The translations under genes were made by a program, and so were the position numbers. A DNA stretch of 64,000 nucleotides from an uncultured Pirellulales bacterium (lineage in GTDB: Bacteria > Planctomycetota > Planctomycetia > Pirellulales > Thermoguttaceae), in the NCBI GenBank assembly GCA_938015445.1, contig CALLPE010000041.1:62001-126000 (forward strand), read 5' to 3'. The first letter of the stretch is position 1. Every line of letters begins with the position of its first letter. The notes beneath the pieces were generated by a model. That model saw only the letters and a list, made by a program, of their open reading frames with translations, made no database searches and had not been told where the DNA came from. This document shows positions 46,078 to 56,780 of the stretch, piece by piece.

Positions 46078-48329
46078 CGCGCACCTCCTTTCGCGGCTGA
46101 GGGCTGTCGGGCCGAGGGATGGTAACTACAGGCGTACGCCAATACCTGCTCAATCATCAGAAGCACCACTAATATGTACAACAGTTTCTCTCCCAGGTTA
46201 TAACCGGCCATGGCAGCCACTGCATAATGGAAGGCCGACGCTTGCTCGTATTGATACTTGACCGCTTCCAGTCTTTGAGCTAGTTCCTGCCGCGAGACGG
46301 TCGTCAGGTCGCCCTCATCCGGATCGACGTTGTACACGTAACGACGAATTTCCTGGTCGCCCGTGGCAGTGCGGGTCAACCGCACCTGATACACTCCCGC
46401 CCGGTCGGTCTCGGTAAACACGCCTTCCTTCATTCCGCCCGACCCTGTGGTCGCATCGAAACTGGCTGCCGGCGAGGAATCGTCGCCGGGGGTGAAGACC
46501 CAAATCGTCGGCAGGTACTCGCTGCCGGAGAACTGCACTTGCAACGGCGCGCCTACCAAACGGGACGTATCCGGAGTTTTTCCGACGAGATACTGGTGCA
46601 TTCGATGAACGATTGGCACGAAGGTCGGTTCCGAAGTCCAATTGTTCCACACCGGCGCGGCGGTGGTCAGGATGGCCGCCACACGGCCGCGGGCGTCCTT
46701 TCCCCAGGTCTTCCGCACCGCCAGTGGCGCCCCATTGCGCAGCCGTGCCAGAATCTGAACGGTCGACTCGGCGGGCGGACGCCACCCGTCGGCAACCGCG
46801 AAATACTTCTGCACCAGCACCCGCGCCAGCAAACTGCTGTCGTCCACGAAGTCCTGGAACACCTCCGGCCCGACAGGGATGATGCAGGGAGCCTGTTCGA
46901 CACGGTCGATGGGCAGTTCAGCGGGGGCTTTGAGGGGAACAGGGAAGATACCCTCCCCATTACGGTACAATTGGCTGTTGAAAAACGCAGCGCTGGTGTT
47001 TTCCCCTACGAAGAACCCCACCCCGCCGCCAGCTTCCAGAAAACTCTCCAAAGCCGTAATGGCCGATTTCTCCAGCCGTTCGACGTTCAGCACGTACACG
47101 GCGCGGAACTCGTCGAGCGTCTTGACGCTGAGGTACCGCGGGCTTTCGATCTGCGGACGAATTCCCGTGCGCACCGCCCCACCGGGCGCAGAGGCCCAGG
47201 CGATACACTTGGCATCCAGTTGGTCGGGGCTGCCGTCGATTAGCAACACCGGCACCTCGGCCGGTATGTTCAGCAGGCAATAGCGACGGTTATCGGCGGC
47301 CACCGCATCGGGTTCCAAGCGCGCCGTGATGACATGCTCGCCGGCAACAGGGAAGTTGACCTCGAACTGTTCGGTCACCGACTGGCCGGCCGGAATCTCG
47401 GCAATGGTAATGGCAGGTCGCCCGTGGCCGTCCTCTTCCAGCAACACGGGAACATTGCGCACCGTGGTTTTCCCGAAATTGCGGACCGTCACCTTCATGA
47501 AGAAGCTCACGCCGGCGGCGCGGATGCCCTCGACCGGGGCCAACGAGGTGATGGCCAAATTGGGCCTCATCTGGTCCACACAATTTATCAGGTACACTTC
47601 TGTGCCCGATGCGTTCAGCTCCAACAGCAAATTCCGCAGTTCCGCAGGCTCTTTCCACTCTTTGGCCCGATAATCGCTCAGCAGGTACACGACCCGGCGC
47701 TCGCCTTCGGACTCGCCGGTCTGGTCGATGATCAATCGCAGGCACTCAGCCGGGCCGACCGCCGTATCGGAAACTTGCAGCTTGTTCAGTACACTGCTGA
47801 GCGAATCGAGGAAAGCGCCTTTATTGACTGTTTCTTTGCTCATGTCCGGTTTTCGGCCGCCGCCGCACTGCGAGAAGCGTATCAGGGTGAAGGCCTGCCG
47901 TTCGCTTTGCTCGGCCGCCTGCTCGGCCAGACGCCGGATGACCTTTTTGGCCTCGTTGAAGGCCGAGGTATCGCCCCAGCGATCGGACATCGAGAAGCTG
48001 TCATCCACCAGCACGATATGATGCGTAGTAGCGCCACCCAGCAAGTTGCCCCACTGGTTATACAGTAGCGGCTGGGCCACGATGAACACCACTGCCGCCA
48101 CAGCGGCCATGCGCAGCAGCAGCAAAAGCAACTGTTTGAGGATGATCCACGTGCGATGTTTTTTCTGGCTGATCAGCAGGAACTCCATAGCAGCCCATTC
48201 AACGCGCCGATGCCGCAGCATGTTGATCAAGTGGATCAACACCGGCACAGCCACGATCGCCAGGCTGGGAATTGCCCACGCCAGCGTGTACAGGCCAGGA
48301 AATACCGAGGGTGGATATAAGGATTCCAT
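46074..48329 (-). CDS. BatA-like membrane protein with VWA domain
   Basis: 751 residues. The start at 48329 follows CTGAG. The N-terminus is the BatA/aerotolerance type: SLAIVAVPVLIHLINMLRHRRVEWAAMEFLLISQKKHR, with a span at 20-37, followed by a second span at about 63-86. The VWA metal site is DDSFSMS at 109-115, and QTGESEGERRVVYLLSDYRA lies later in the domain. A GATase-like domain follows (AIAWASAPGGAVRT, ALESFLEAGGGVGFFVGEN). A C-terminal span is at about 712-730 (KLLYILVVLLMIEQVLAYAC). Overlaps the next VWA gene by ATGA. It is one half of a VWA pair that usually goes with MoxR. Confidence 0.9.
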   Translation of the reverse strand: MESLYPPSVFPGLYTLAWAIPSLAIVAVPVLIHLINMLRHRRVEWAAMEFLLISQKKHRTWIILKQLLLLLLRMAAVAAVVFIVAQPLLYNQWGNLLGGATTHHIVLVDDSFSMSDRWGDTSAFNEAKKVIRRLAEQAAEQSERQAFTLIRFSQCGGGRKPDMSKETVNKGAFLDSLSSVLNKLQVSDTAVGPAECLRLIIDQTGESEGERRVVYLLSDYRAKEWKEPAELRNLLLELNASGTEVYLINCVDQMRPNLAITSLAPVEGIRAAGVSFFMKVTVRNFGKTTVRNVPVLLEEDGHGRPAITIAEIPAGQSVTEQFEVNFPVAGEHVITARLEPDAVAADNRRYCLLNIPAEVPVLLIDGSPDQLDAKCIAWASAPGGAVRTGIRPQIESPRYLSVKTLDEFRAVYVLNVERLEKSAITALESFLEAGGGVGFFVGENTSAAFFNSQLYRNGEGIFPVPLKAPAELPIDRVEQAPCIIPVGPEVFQDFVDDSSLLARVLVQKYFAVADGWRPPAESTVQILARLRNGAPLAVRKTWGKDARGRVAAILTTAAPVWNNWTSEPTFVPIVHRMHQYLVGKTPDTSRLVGAPLQVQFSGSEYLPTIWVFTPGDDSSPAASFDATTGSGGMKEGVFTETDRAGVYQVRLTRTATGDQEIRRYVYNVDPDEGDLTTVSRQELAQRLEAVKYQYEQASAFHYAVAAMAGYNLGEKLLYILVVLLMIEQVLAYACSYHPSARQPSAAKGGAR

Positions 48330-48495
48330 GTGGCGACTCAGGCGGTTATTCGATTCACACTCTGGACGTCAACCATTGCCGGCTGACGAAAGCGGGTTTC
48401 CTCCGGCCAGCCGCAAGCGACGTCTCATATCACATTGTCTTCTCCCATAGATGGAACTCGTATCCATCGGCATCTTTTAGCGGTGAATCAGGCTT

Positions 48496-49401
48496 TTACA
48501 CCCTTTGATGCATCGCCAACCGCTTGCTTAAAAAGGCCGCCAAAGCGGCATCCAGTGGATCGCTGGTGCGAATCAGCGTGTAATCCACGGCATGCCGCGA
48601 GCAGCCGCGGCGGACTTCCTCGAGGTAAGCCCCCAGCGCCTTGAGATACCCCTCGCGCAGTGCTCGTGGATTGCACCGCACCACGTCCAGGCTTTCCAGT
48701 CCCTCGAAGCGTGTGGGGCCGGAAAAGGGGAACTCCAGCTCGTCGTCGTCGAGGATGTGCAACACCAGCACATCGTGCCCGCGACTACGGAGCAACTTCA
48801 ACCCCTTGAACAGACCAGGGCGTTCCACCAACAGGTCCGAGACCATCACTAGCAAGCCCCGGCGGGGATAGGTCTCGGCCACTTGGCAGAGGATGGAATG
48901 AAGCTCCGTTTTGTTCTTCGGCTCGCTTACATCCAGGGCCTGGATGATGGATTCTAGATGGTTGCGTTTTGTGCGCAGGGGGACGACAGTACGGGTGGCC
49001 TCGTCGAAGGCCACACAGCCGACGGCGTCCTGCTGGCGCAACAGGAGGTAGGCCAAGCTGACGGCAGCCGTGCAGCCGTACTCGTACTTGGTCATCGCCC
49101 CGCGCCCGTAACGCATGCTGTTGGAGACATCCACCAGCAACACGCAGCGCAGGTTGGTATCTTCCTCGAACTGCTTGACGTAGTAGCGGTCTTGCTTCGC
49201 CCACACTTTCCAATCCACGTACCTCAGGTCGTCTCCCCAGGTGTACTCGCGGTGCTGGCGGAACTCGACCGACTGTCCGAAGTAGGGACTACGGTGCATT
49301 CCCGAGAGAAACCCCTCGACGATGTACCGCGCCCGCAAGTCAAGCCGCGAAATGCGCTTGATGGCCTCAGGATGCAAAAATCTTTTGGAATCTGGCGTCA
49401 C
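48496..49401 (-). CDS. DUF58 protein with VWA-type metal site
   Basis: 301 residues from the GTG at 49401, 35 nt inside the MoxR gene. [32 protein letters not shown] is the DUF58 signature ([11 protein letters not shown]). A metal-site-like [10 protein letters not shown] follows, then [21 protein letters not shown]58 proteins act with MoxR ATPases and are thought to link them to the membrane VWA proteins. It is a cytoplasmic part of the complex; there is no membrane span. Confidence 0.93.
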   Translation of the reverse strand: MTPDSKRFLHPEAIKRISRLDLRARYIVEGFLSGMHRSPYFGQSVEFRQHREYTWGDDLRYVDWKVWAKQDRYYVKQFEEDTNLRCVLLVDVSNSMRYGRGAMTKYEYGCTAAVSLAYLLLRQQDAVGCVAFDEATRTVVPLRTKRNHLESIIQALDVSEPKNKTELHSILCQVAETYPRRGLLVMVSDLLVERPGLFKGLKLLRSRGHDVLVLHILDDDELEFPFSGPTRFEGLESLDVVRCNPRALREGYLKALGAYLEEVRRGCSRHAVDYTLIRTSDPLDAALAAFLSKRLAMHQRV

Positions 49402-50422
49402 GGGTCAACTCGTCTTCTCGGGTAGGGGTGATTTCCAACAGACGTTCCACGATGTCGTCGGCGGTGATGCCTTCGCTTTCGGCAGTGAAGCTCAGCACCA
49501 ACCGATGCCGCAAGACCGGCTTGGCCAGTGCTTGAATGTCTTCGCAGGTCACATGGGTGCGTCCTTGGAGCAAGGCGCGGGCCTTCCCGCCCAGGATCAG
49601 GAACTGCACGGCGCGCGGGCCGGCACCCCAATTCAACTGGTCCGAAATGAAGTCCGGCACACCTGGCTCCCGGACTCGAGTTTGCCGCACTAGCGACAGC
49701 GTGTAACGAATCACGTGGTCCGAGACAGGCACCTCGCGCACTATCCGCTGAAGGTCGATGATGTCGCCGGCAGTCAGCACCGGTTGAATGTTGTCGGTCA
49801 TCACGGTGGTAGTGCGCCGGGCGATCTCGAACTCTTCGTCGAAGCTGGGGTACTTCACGAAGACCTTGAACATGAACCGGTCTTGCTGGGCCTCGGGCAA
49901 CGGATATGTCCCTTCCTGCTCGATGGGGTTCTGCGTGGCCAGGACGAAGAACGGGTCGGGCAGCTTATGGCGCACGCGTCCCACAGTCACCTGCCGTTCC
50001 TGCATGGCCTCCAGCAGGGCGGCCTGCGTCTTGGGCGGAGTGCGGTTGATTTCGTCGGCCAGAATCACGTTGGAAAACAATGGCCCTTCCAGGAAGCGGA
50101 TTTCCCTGGCGCCGGTGGTGCGATTCTCCTCGATGACATCGGTGCCGGTGATGTCGGCCGGCATAAGGTCAGGCGTGAACTGGATGCGGCTGAACGTGAG
50201 GCTCAGCGTGCGGCTGAGCGTGCTGATCATCAGCGTCTTAGCCAGTCCTGGTACGCCTTCCAGCAAGCAATGCGCCCGGCAAAACAGGGATATCAACAGT
50301 TCCTCGATCACGTTGGTCTGACCGACGATCACCTGGGCGAGCTGCTCGGTGATCTTCTGTTTGGCGGCCCGAAGCTTATCGATGGCCGCTGCGTCGTGAC
50401 TACTAAAACCTGCGGTGCTCAT
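49367..50422 (-). CDS. MoxR-family AAA+ ATPase
   Basis: 351 residues. The ATG at 50422 follows AGAGGA at 7 nt. Walker A is GVPGLAKT at 56-63, Walker [16 protein letters not shown] at 119-133, and sensor-1 [20 protein letters not shown] is the MoxR hallmark. MoxR ATPases remodel or load metal into partner proteins, with DUF58/VWA partners as here. Overlaps the next gene by 35 nt. Confidence 0.95.
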   Translation of the reverse strand: MSTAGFSSHDAAAIDKLRAAKQKITEQLAQVIVGQTNVIEELLISLFCRAHCLLEGVPGLAKTLMISTLSRTLSLTFSRIQFTPDLMPADITGTDVIEENRTTGAREIRFLEGPLFSNVILADEINRTPPKTQAALLEAMQERQVTVGRVRHKLPDPFFVLATQNPIEQEGTYPLPEAQQDRFMFKVFVKYPSFDEEFEIARRTTTVMTDNIQPVLTAGDIIDLQRIVREVPVSDHVIRYTLSLVRQTRVREPGVPDFISDQLNWGAGPRAVQFLILGGKARALLQGRTHVTCEDIQALAKPVLRHRLVLSFTAESEGITADDIVERLLEITPTREDELTRDARFQKIFAS

Positions 50423-50506
50423 GAAGAAGTCCTCTGGGTTGATGAATACCTGGGTATGTGTAATGGCGGCCCGGCAGGCCGCGGCGCTTTCCTCGTTGCT
50501 AATCCG

Positions 50507-51538
50507 TCACCGTTGATAAATGGGCAATACATTCTTTTCCAATTGGAGGATAGTAAGATTGACAGCGGTCCCGAACACCGGGCCGACGAAACTATCAGTC
50601 CATGAGCCGTCGGCGGCCTGCTCGGAGAGAATCTTGGCGTACACTTTATCGCGGTACTCTTCCCAATCCTTCCCGCCTTCGCGGTACATTACTTGTGCAT
50701 AGTAGTAATGAGCGTAGTGCCAGTGGCCGAAGTTCGCACTAGAAACGTTGGCGAACTGCTTCTTGCAGTAGGCCAACACTTTGGGAACGTACTTGTCATC
50801 GTATTCGCCGGCGTTGTACAAGCAGGCCAGGGCTGCGGCGCTGATGGGCGGGCGTCCGCCGCCGCCATGCGAGTTGTACTGCACCCCCCCGTCCGGCCCT
50901 GTACACCTGTGGATGTACGCCACCGCCTTGTCGATGATCTCTTTTGGCACAGGGATGCCCGCGTTGCGGCAGCCGCGCAATCCCTGCACTTGGGTAATGG
51001 TGGTGGAGCCTTCGTCGAAATTGGGTTGATCCTTGCAACTGACGTATCCCCAGCCTCCCGAAGCCGCCTGAGCTTCACCGGTAAAGCGGACTGCGCGCGT
51101 AAGCACGTCGATCAGTTGTTCCCGACGCTCGGCATCCTCCTCCTCGCCCAGCACCTGCGAAAGGAATAGCATCGAGAAGCCGTGCCCATAAGTGTAGCGG
51201 TCGTCGCGAGTAGGGTCGCCAATCAGCCCGTTGCTGCGGCTGCGGCTGATTAGATAATCTACTGCGCGACGGATGTTGGGGGCGTATTTGCCTTGGGTGG
51301 TGGTGGAACCTTCGCACAGCAATGCCATCCCGGCCAGCGCGGTCATGGCGGTGGGGTAGGGCATCTGTGCTCCCTGCCAATGTCCCATCTTCGACTGTCG
51401 CGTGGCAAGCCAATTAAGGCCGCGATCGACCGCCCGTTGCACCTCCGCTTTGCTCGGCGCCGCCAGGCCAACCTGTGCCCCTGCCAGCGTCAAAGCCGCT
51501 GCGGCAGCAACCAATACCAGCTTTCTCTTGATGTCCAT
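50507..51538 (-). CDS. Exported alpha/alpha-toroid protein (prenyltransferase/squalene-cyclase-like repeats)
   Basis: 343 residues with a signal peptide (MDIKRKLVLVAAAAALTLAG). The ATG follows GGTGGAGGAG. The toroid repeats read VQRAVDRGLNWLATRQS, GHWQGAQMPYPTAMTALAGMALL and LTRAVRFTGEAQAASGGWGY. QDGSW-type AADGSWTDSFVGPVFGTA is at the C-terminus. A secreted version of the cyclase fold has no obvious substrate, and I do not see a DxDD catalytic motif, so it is probably a binding or scaffold fold. Common next to MoxR in Planctomycetes. Confidence 0.88.
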   Translation of the reverse strand: MDIKRKLVLVAAAAALTLAGAQVGLAAPSKAEVQRAVDRGLNWLATRQSKMGHWQGAQMPYPTAMTALAGMALLCEGSTTTQGKYAPNIRRAVDYLISRSRSNGLIGDPTRDDRYTYGHGFSMLFLSQVLGEEEDAERREQLIDVLTRAVRFTGEAQAASGGWGYVSCKDQPNFDEGSTTITQVQGLRGCRNAGIPVPKEIIDKAVAYIHRCTGPDGGVQYNSHGGGGRPPISAAALACLYNAGEYDDKYVPKVLAYCKKQFANVSSANFGHWHYAHYYYAQVMYREGGKDWEEYRDKVYAKILSEQAADGSWTDSFVGPVFGTAVNLTILQLEKNVLPIYQR

Positions 51539-51665
51539 TAAACTCCTCCACCATTAGCAGACAGGGGACCTAATATATCCTCATTCACTGGTAAAGAGGG
51601 CCAGAACCAGCATTATCCACTATTATCAGCACATTATTGGCAACCATCGTGGCTAGCATACGTTT

Positions 51666-54600
51666 TCATCGGAAAGGAATAACCGGCATATCTTCTAGCT
51701 CCTCATCGACAGGATCGATCAGGGGGATGTCCCAAGTCGGAGCGATCGTCTGCTCGATGCTCTCGGCCAGCTCTTTGGCCTGCTTTCGGGCGACGTTCCG
51801 CAACGCCCTCAGCAGACTTTGTTTGGCCTGAGGCTTATCGGCCGGCCGAGGTGCAGGGGCTGCCTGAGGCTTATCGGTAAACGTCATCTTCACTTCCCCG
51901 CTCTGCATTCGGATGCGAACGGAGCGAGTCGCCGGGTCAGCAGAAACATCCAACAACGCCGGATGCGACAGCACGGCGAAGCGCGCTTCCTTGTTCTCCG
52001 GCGGGAATACACGTTTCCCGGTACGTTTGTCCAAACACAGCAGCGAAATGCTTGCTTGCGGCGTTCCATGCTCCAGGCAGGCGAAAATCAGAACCGGCAA
52101 ACGGTTGGACTGACCCAGAAGCAGATACTGATTTTCGACCACCACCGGTTCGGGCCAGCGCGGCTCGCCGTCAGGGCCGAAGGCTTGCACTACCCCGCGC
52201 AGCATCGGCGCAGAAGAAGTGCCCGACAGAGGGCCGATGGGCCTTCGCTGCGCTGAGCTGGGCACAGTGGTCGAGTCGGCCACGAGCAACCACCCGTCCT
52301 CATACGGCATGACTGTCAATTGACGCGCGTTCCCCACCGAAGCATGGACAGGCAACCGGGAGTCGACAAGCGTTTTCCCCTCGGGCAGAGAAAGCAGCAC
52401 GAAGCGTCCGTCGGGTTGCAGGATGCCGACACTTTTGTCATCAACCAGGGTAACCTTGGAGTGGAGCGCGAACCGCTGGGCCGGCAGCACGTAGCGCTGT
52501 TCCCAAGGGTCGTACAGTTCCAAAAATCTATGTCCGGCCTGGTTATCTACGCGCCAGTACAACAGGTTCCTTCCCAGCGTAGCCAGGCAGGCCCTGCTGA
52601 GCGGGGCGAATTGCGGCGTCCCCCGAACAGCAACCGAGACGGCGTCGATCAACTCTTCCTGTTTTTGCCGCGGAATAGAACGCTTGCCCAACGCCCGACC
52701 ATCGCGGGCGCTGAACACGAAAGCCTCTTGGCTATTAGGTGGCACAGCGAAGACGTACTGCTGGTCGCCGAACAACTCGCAGTCGGCAGGCAGATTATGT
52801 TGCTGAGACGTCCACAGAGTTTGTCCAGTCACGGCGTCGATAGCCACCAACGTGCGTACCCGTTGGAAGAAAACGTAATCGTTAGACCCGACGACACCGC
52901 CCAACAGCCGCATTGGGTTAAAACGACCTGGACCAGCGCGCACCATGAGCCCGTCTGCATCGACCTCCCAAGCATTGACGGCACCGAGCGAGGAACCTAA
53001 ACCGGGCAGATTGCCGTCGATGTCCCACAGTAAGCGCGGCTTGCCCTCGGCCGATGTGAAGGTATCCAGCGCGACCACTCGGTTGGCCGACATCATCATC
53101 ATCAGATGCCCGCGGACGGCAAACTGCGTAAGCTGTGGGTTGTAATATACCGCTTGAGCTGCATCGCCAGCCTGAGCCAGCGAGAATTGCCACTTTTGCG
53201 TTCCCCAACGGTCGAAAGCAGTCAACTGCTGCCTACCGTAGTCGTACCAGATTGCGTCTTCGGCCAGAAACGGGCTGTCGGTGCGGGTGCGACGCAGCAA
53301 TATTTGATTGGGAACTTGCGGGCGTACGGCAGCCGACTGGTTGATCTCCACCTCGACCGCACCGGTGGGCCAGCTTGTTTGGGCGCGCAAAGCCCGGCGC
53401 ACCGGGCTGTCGTCCGCCAGTTGCTCGGCCAGTTGTTGGCCGGTCTTTCCATCGCGGCAGACTACGGCAGCGAATCGCCCCGCCAGCTTGCTGTAGCAAA
53501 GCGCCGCATCGGCATGAAGCCCAGCCGTTTCCAGCACTTGGGCCAGCGTGGCCCACGCCGGCCCGGCAATCGCCGGGTCTGGACAATCTAAGTCGTTCCA
53601 CAACAGTTGCTCGGCCTCCAAGAATCGGCCAGCAGCGGCCAGCACCTGGGCGGTTTGCCGTCGCCACACAGGAGCTTCGGTATGCCAGAAGAAGCAGTGG
53701 ACCAGACCGCGCAACCGCTCCACGTTTTGCGCTTTAAGCGCCTGCTCGACCATTGCAGCGACGGCTTGATCCAGTTGCTGGCGTGCGGCCTGGTCTTTGA
53801 GCTCCTCGCGCAAGTCGGCCAACTGACCAGCCAGCCAACGATCGCGCCGGACGGAAAGCGTGGGGGCAATCTCTTCCAATTGCGTCAGGTTGGCATCGTC
53901 TTGGAAGAACTTCAGGTACTGGTGAAACGCATCTTGCCATCGGCCCTGGGCACGTAGCCCCTCGGCCATTAGCCGCCAGTAGGCGGCCCGCTGCTTCGGG
54001 GCATCCACCAACGCCTCGATTTGTTGCGTCCGTTGGTGATATTTGGCAAAATCGACCCTCAGGCAGCCCAGCAGGGCTTCGAGCAGCAGGTTGCGATTGC
54101 GCGGGCTTTGCTCCGCCCGGTAGGCCCGCTCCAGCACCTCGGCGGCCTGCGGAAGATCGCCTTCGTCGAGTAAGACCTCGCCCAAACTGGCCAGAGCTTT
54201 AGCATCTTGAGGGTTGTTTGCCAGTCGCCGATCGATTTCGGCCCGCAAAACATCCAACTGAGGGAAGGCCGCCAGCCCGGCCGGCCCATGAGAAATCACC
54301 TTTCCCTTGTGGCAAATCAGATTGCCGGGCACGTATCCGCTGCGCGATTTGACCACGCGCACCAATTTGCCTGCGTCCAGATCTATCACTGCCACCTCAG
54401 CCGTGCTAAGCGGCAGATAGTAAAGATTGTCGGAGCGGAAGCCGACGCCGCTGGGCGTACTGCCATCGGGCAATCGGACTGTCTGGCCGTTCCAGGCGGG
54501 CTGCGGACGGGTGAACTCGCGTTCGCGCTCGACCACTTGTATGCCCATGCCCCGGCGCTCGCGGACCATCATTTTTCTGCGCTCGGGGTAAGTCTGGTCG

Positions 54601-56780
54601 ATGTGCACGGCGTGTACGTCGCGCCGCCCGACAAGTATCGCTTTTCCCCGATATACGCAAGCCAGGTAGAGATCGTCGCGGGGCGCGCCGCGGCTCGGAG
54701 ACTCATCGTATTGCGGCAGGGTCCACTGAGGTTTGCCGTCGAACAGCCCGACACAGTGCAGTTCGTCCGAGTCGGGGGTGGTCAGCAGCACCCGGCCTTC
54801 GGCAATCGTTACCCCCGTCTGCGCCCAGCGTTGCCTAGAGGGGCGGCCTGGGTAAGTAGCCACATTGACTCCCACCAGCATCCCGTCATCGCCGCGGTGA
54901 AGGTCGTCGGTGCGCGTGTACTTGTATCCCCACAGCAGGGAACGTGAAGCCAGGTCGACTGCCACTACGGCCCCTACGCCCGTGGGGCAAACCAAGATGC
55001 CGTCGGCATACGACGGCGACAACCCACTGGTGCGGCGCGTGCGGTCGGCCAGCAACTCGCGGTCGGGATAGGCGAGCGTTTGTTTCCACAACAGCCGCTC
55101 GGCACTAGGGCCTTTAAGGGGATCAGGGTCGATGGCCAGCAATTGCACCGCGTTTTGCCCACTTCTTTCAGCCAGCACGAACAACTGGCCCATCAGCGGC
55201 AGCGGCGGGCCCAAGAAGCACGTGCCCGCCAGCGGCAAGGCGAATTGATCGTTCGGGCCGCCCAATTGCCAGACCATCTTTCCGGTGGCTATGTCGATGG
55301 CCGCCAAGCGGTTGGTCACATCGACCGAGGCGTTGACCACCTGACCGTTGATCACGACCATCCGTCTGGGGTACGCACCTTCGGAGGCCACCTGGCCGTC
55401 GTCCTCGATACTGTAAACCAGCCGCCCGTCGCTGCTAGCCGCGCCGGCGGTCAGGTCCCCGAATACCCGCCGCATCAAAGCCGTAGCCAGCGATGCCGGG
55501 TTGTTGCCGTCGAAGGTTCGCCTGCGGATTTCAGCCGCGCGCTCCTGCTGCCGGAGCACCGTTTCGATCGCCCGTAAGTCGCCGGGGGAGCTGGCCGCCA
55601 ACGAGAGCCACGGTCCGTCGCTGGGCACTTCCCAGCGCAGCTTACCGGTCTCGGCGTCTACGGCCATCAGCCCGCGCCAAGTGCGTGCGACGATCGTCCC
55701 GCCGACGGCGATCGGATGCGCGCTGGGCAGCAGGGCGTCGTACGCCTGGCTGCGGACCGCTTGCAATTGGGCCACCACCCGATCGACGCTCGGATACTCG
55801 CTGAACGCCTGCCAGCGCACGTTCAACAGCGGCGTGCCGCCCACGGCGGCTGCGTTTCGGGTGCTGTCGCCGCCGGGCACAAGCCAATGGTCGTCCGAGA
55901 GTAAATCGACCACCGGCTGCCGCGCAAACAACCCTTTCAGCCAAACCACAGCTTGGTCGTCTCTGGTGAACCAGTTGACTTTCTTGCCCCCGATTTCCAG
56001 CGGAGCGCCCTTGTACCGGCGCCGCAGTTCCGCCAGCACGGATGCGGCTTTGTCGGGCACATGGCTGTCGAGGTAGCATCGCGCCAGCAGCAGTCCCAGA
56101 GCCGGCTGGTACTCCGCGGCCGCTTCAGGCCATCGAGCCAGCCGCTCCAGCACCAGCGCGGCAGCCATCGGCCGGCCACGATCGAACTGATGCAACCCGA
56201 GCAGAAAAGTCGCCTCTTTGCCGGCCTTGGTGTGGAAGTAATTCCACGAGACCTCGGCAAGTCGCTCGATGTTTCCGGTTGTTCTGGCCGCTTCCAGCGC
56301 GTGGCGGGCCTCGGCGCCAAACTGGGACTCATACATTTCCAGTGCATTGCGCGGCAACTGCCCTAGCATTTGCTGCACTTCGGCCTTCAGGCTGCGCAAT
56401 TGGGCCGCCGACCCTTGCGGGCGGAAGAACCAGTCCTCGTCGCTGCGGTCGTCGGCCGAAGCACCATGGGACTTGCGCTGAAGAACACTTTGCAGCAACG
56501 CAACGGCGTCAGAGTAGCGCTGGTTTTCCAACAGCTTTCGGGCCAGATTCATCTGCTGGATGATTTCCCGCGGCGGCGTGGGCAACCGATCTTCCGTGGT
56601 CTCGACCGAGGCCGCAGGGGCGATGGTCGTCTCTGCGGCTGCTTGCAAGACGATAACGCCGTCTTGCTGCAAAAACACCTGCTGAGCCGATGCGGCGCCG
56701 CTGCCGACCAAACACGCGGCGCACGCCAACAAGGCCAAGCAGAGCAGCCTGGTTGATCGGTCGCAGATGTGAAGTTCCAT
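51666..56780 (-). CDS. Giant secreted TPR / PQQ-like beta-propeller protein
   Basis: 1704 residues. The ATG at 56780 follows GAGGAG at 8 nt. Signal peptide about 1-32 (LLCLALLACAACLVGSGAAS). Order: helical TPR-like repeats (about 75-300), a PQQ-type propeller with GTIVARTWRGLMAVDAETGK, GAVVAVDLASRSLLWG and AVIDLDAGKLVRVVKSR (about 320-830), a TPR stretch (about 835-1130: ALASLGEVLLDEGDLPQAAE), and a second propeller with LVAIDAVTGQTLWTSQQ and VFSARDGRALGKRS (to about 1600). The C-terminus is a Pro/Lys-rich tail. It resembles BamB-like protein-assembly scaffolds. Likely the first gene of the cluster; the spacer downstream is 127 nt. Confidence 0.93.
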   Translation of the reverse strand: MELHICDRSTRLLCLALLACAACLVGSGAASAQQVFLQQDGVIVLQAAAETTIAPAASVETTEDRLPTPPREIIQQMNLARKLLENQRYSDAVALLQSVLQRKSHGASADDRSDEDWFFRPQGSAAQLRSLKAEVQQMLGQLPRNALEMYESQFGAEARHALEAARTTGNIERLAEVSWNYFHTKAGKEATFLLGLHQFDRGRPMAAALVLERLARWPEAAAEYQPALGLLLARCYLDSHVPDKAASVLAELRRRYKGAPLEIGGKKVNWFTRDDQAVVWLKGLFARQPVVDLLSDDHWLVPGGDSTRNAAAVGGTPLLNVRWQAFSEYPSVDRVVAQLQAVRSQAYDALLPSAHPIAVGGTIVARTWRGLMAVDAETGKLRWEVPSDGPWLSLAASSPGDLRAIETVLRQQERAAEIRRRTFDGNNPASLATALMRRVFGDLTAGAASSDGRLVYSIEDDGQVASEGAYPRRMVVINGQVVNASVDVTNRLAAIDIATGKMVWQLGGPNDQFALPLAGTCFLGPPLPLMGQLFVLAERSGQNAVQLLAIDPDPLKGPSAERLLWKQTLAYPDRELLADRTRRTSGLSPSYADGILVCPTGVGAVVAVDLASRSLLWGYKYTRTDDLHRGDDGMLVGVNVATYPGRPSRQRWAQTGVTIAEGRVLLTTPDSDELHCVGLFDGKPQWTLPQYDESPSRGAPRDDLYLACVYRGKAILVGRRDVHAVHIDQTYPERRKMMVRERRGMGIQVVEREREFTRPQPAWNGQTVRLPDGSTPSGVGFRSDNLYYLPLSTAEVAVIDLDAGKLVRVVKSRSGYVPGNLICHKGKVISHGPAGLAAFPQLDVLRAEIDRRLANNPQDAKALASLGEVLLDEGDLPQAAEVLERAYRAEQSPRNRNLLLEALLGCLRVDFAKYHQRTQQIEALVDAPKQRAAYWRLMAEGLRAQGRWQDAFHQYLKFFQDDANLTQLEEIAPTLSVRRDRWLAGQLADLREELKDQAARQQLDQAVAAMVEQALKAQNVERLRGLVHCFFWHTEAPVWRRQTAQVLAAAGRFLEAEQLLWNDLDCPDPAIAGPAWATLAQVLETAGLHADAALCYSKLAGRFAAVVCRDGKTGQQLAEQLADDSPVRRALRAQTSWPTGAVEVEINQSAAVRPQVPNQILLRRTRTDSPFLAEDAIWYDYGRQQLTAFDRWGTQKWQFSLAQAGDAAQAVYYNPQLTQFAVRGHLMMMMSANRVVALDTFTSAEGKPRLLWDIDGNLPGLGSSLGAVNAWEVDADGLMVRAGPGRFNPMRLLGGVVGSNDYVFFQRVRTLVAIDAVTGQTLWTSQQHNLPADCELFGDQQYVFAVPPNSQEAFVFSARDGRALGKRSIPRQKQEELIDAVSVAVRGTPQFAPLSRACLATLGRNLLYWRVDNQAGHRFLELYDPWEQRYVLPAQRFALHSKVTLVDDKSVGILQPDGRFVLLSLPEGKTLVDSRLPVHASVGNARQLTVMPYEDGWLLVADSTTVPSSAQRRPIGPLSGTSSAPMLRGVVQAFGPDGEPRWPEPVVVENQYLLLGQSNRLPVLIFACLEHGTPQASISLLCLDKRTGKRVFPPENKEARFAVLSHPALLDVSADPATRSVRIRMQSGEVKMTFTDKPQAAPAPRPADKPQAKQSLLRALRNVARKQAKELAESIEQTIAPTWDIPLIDPVDEELEDMPVIPFR

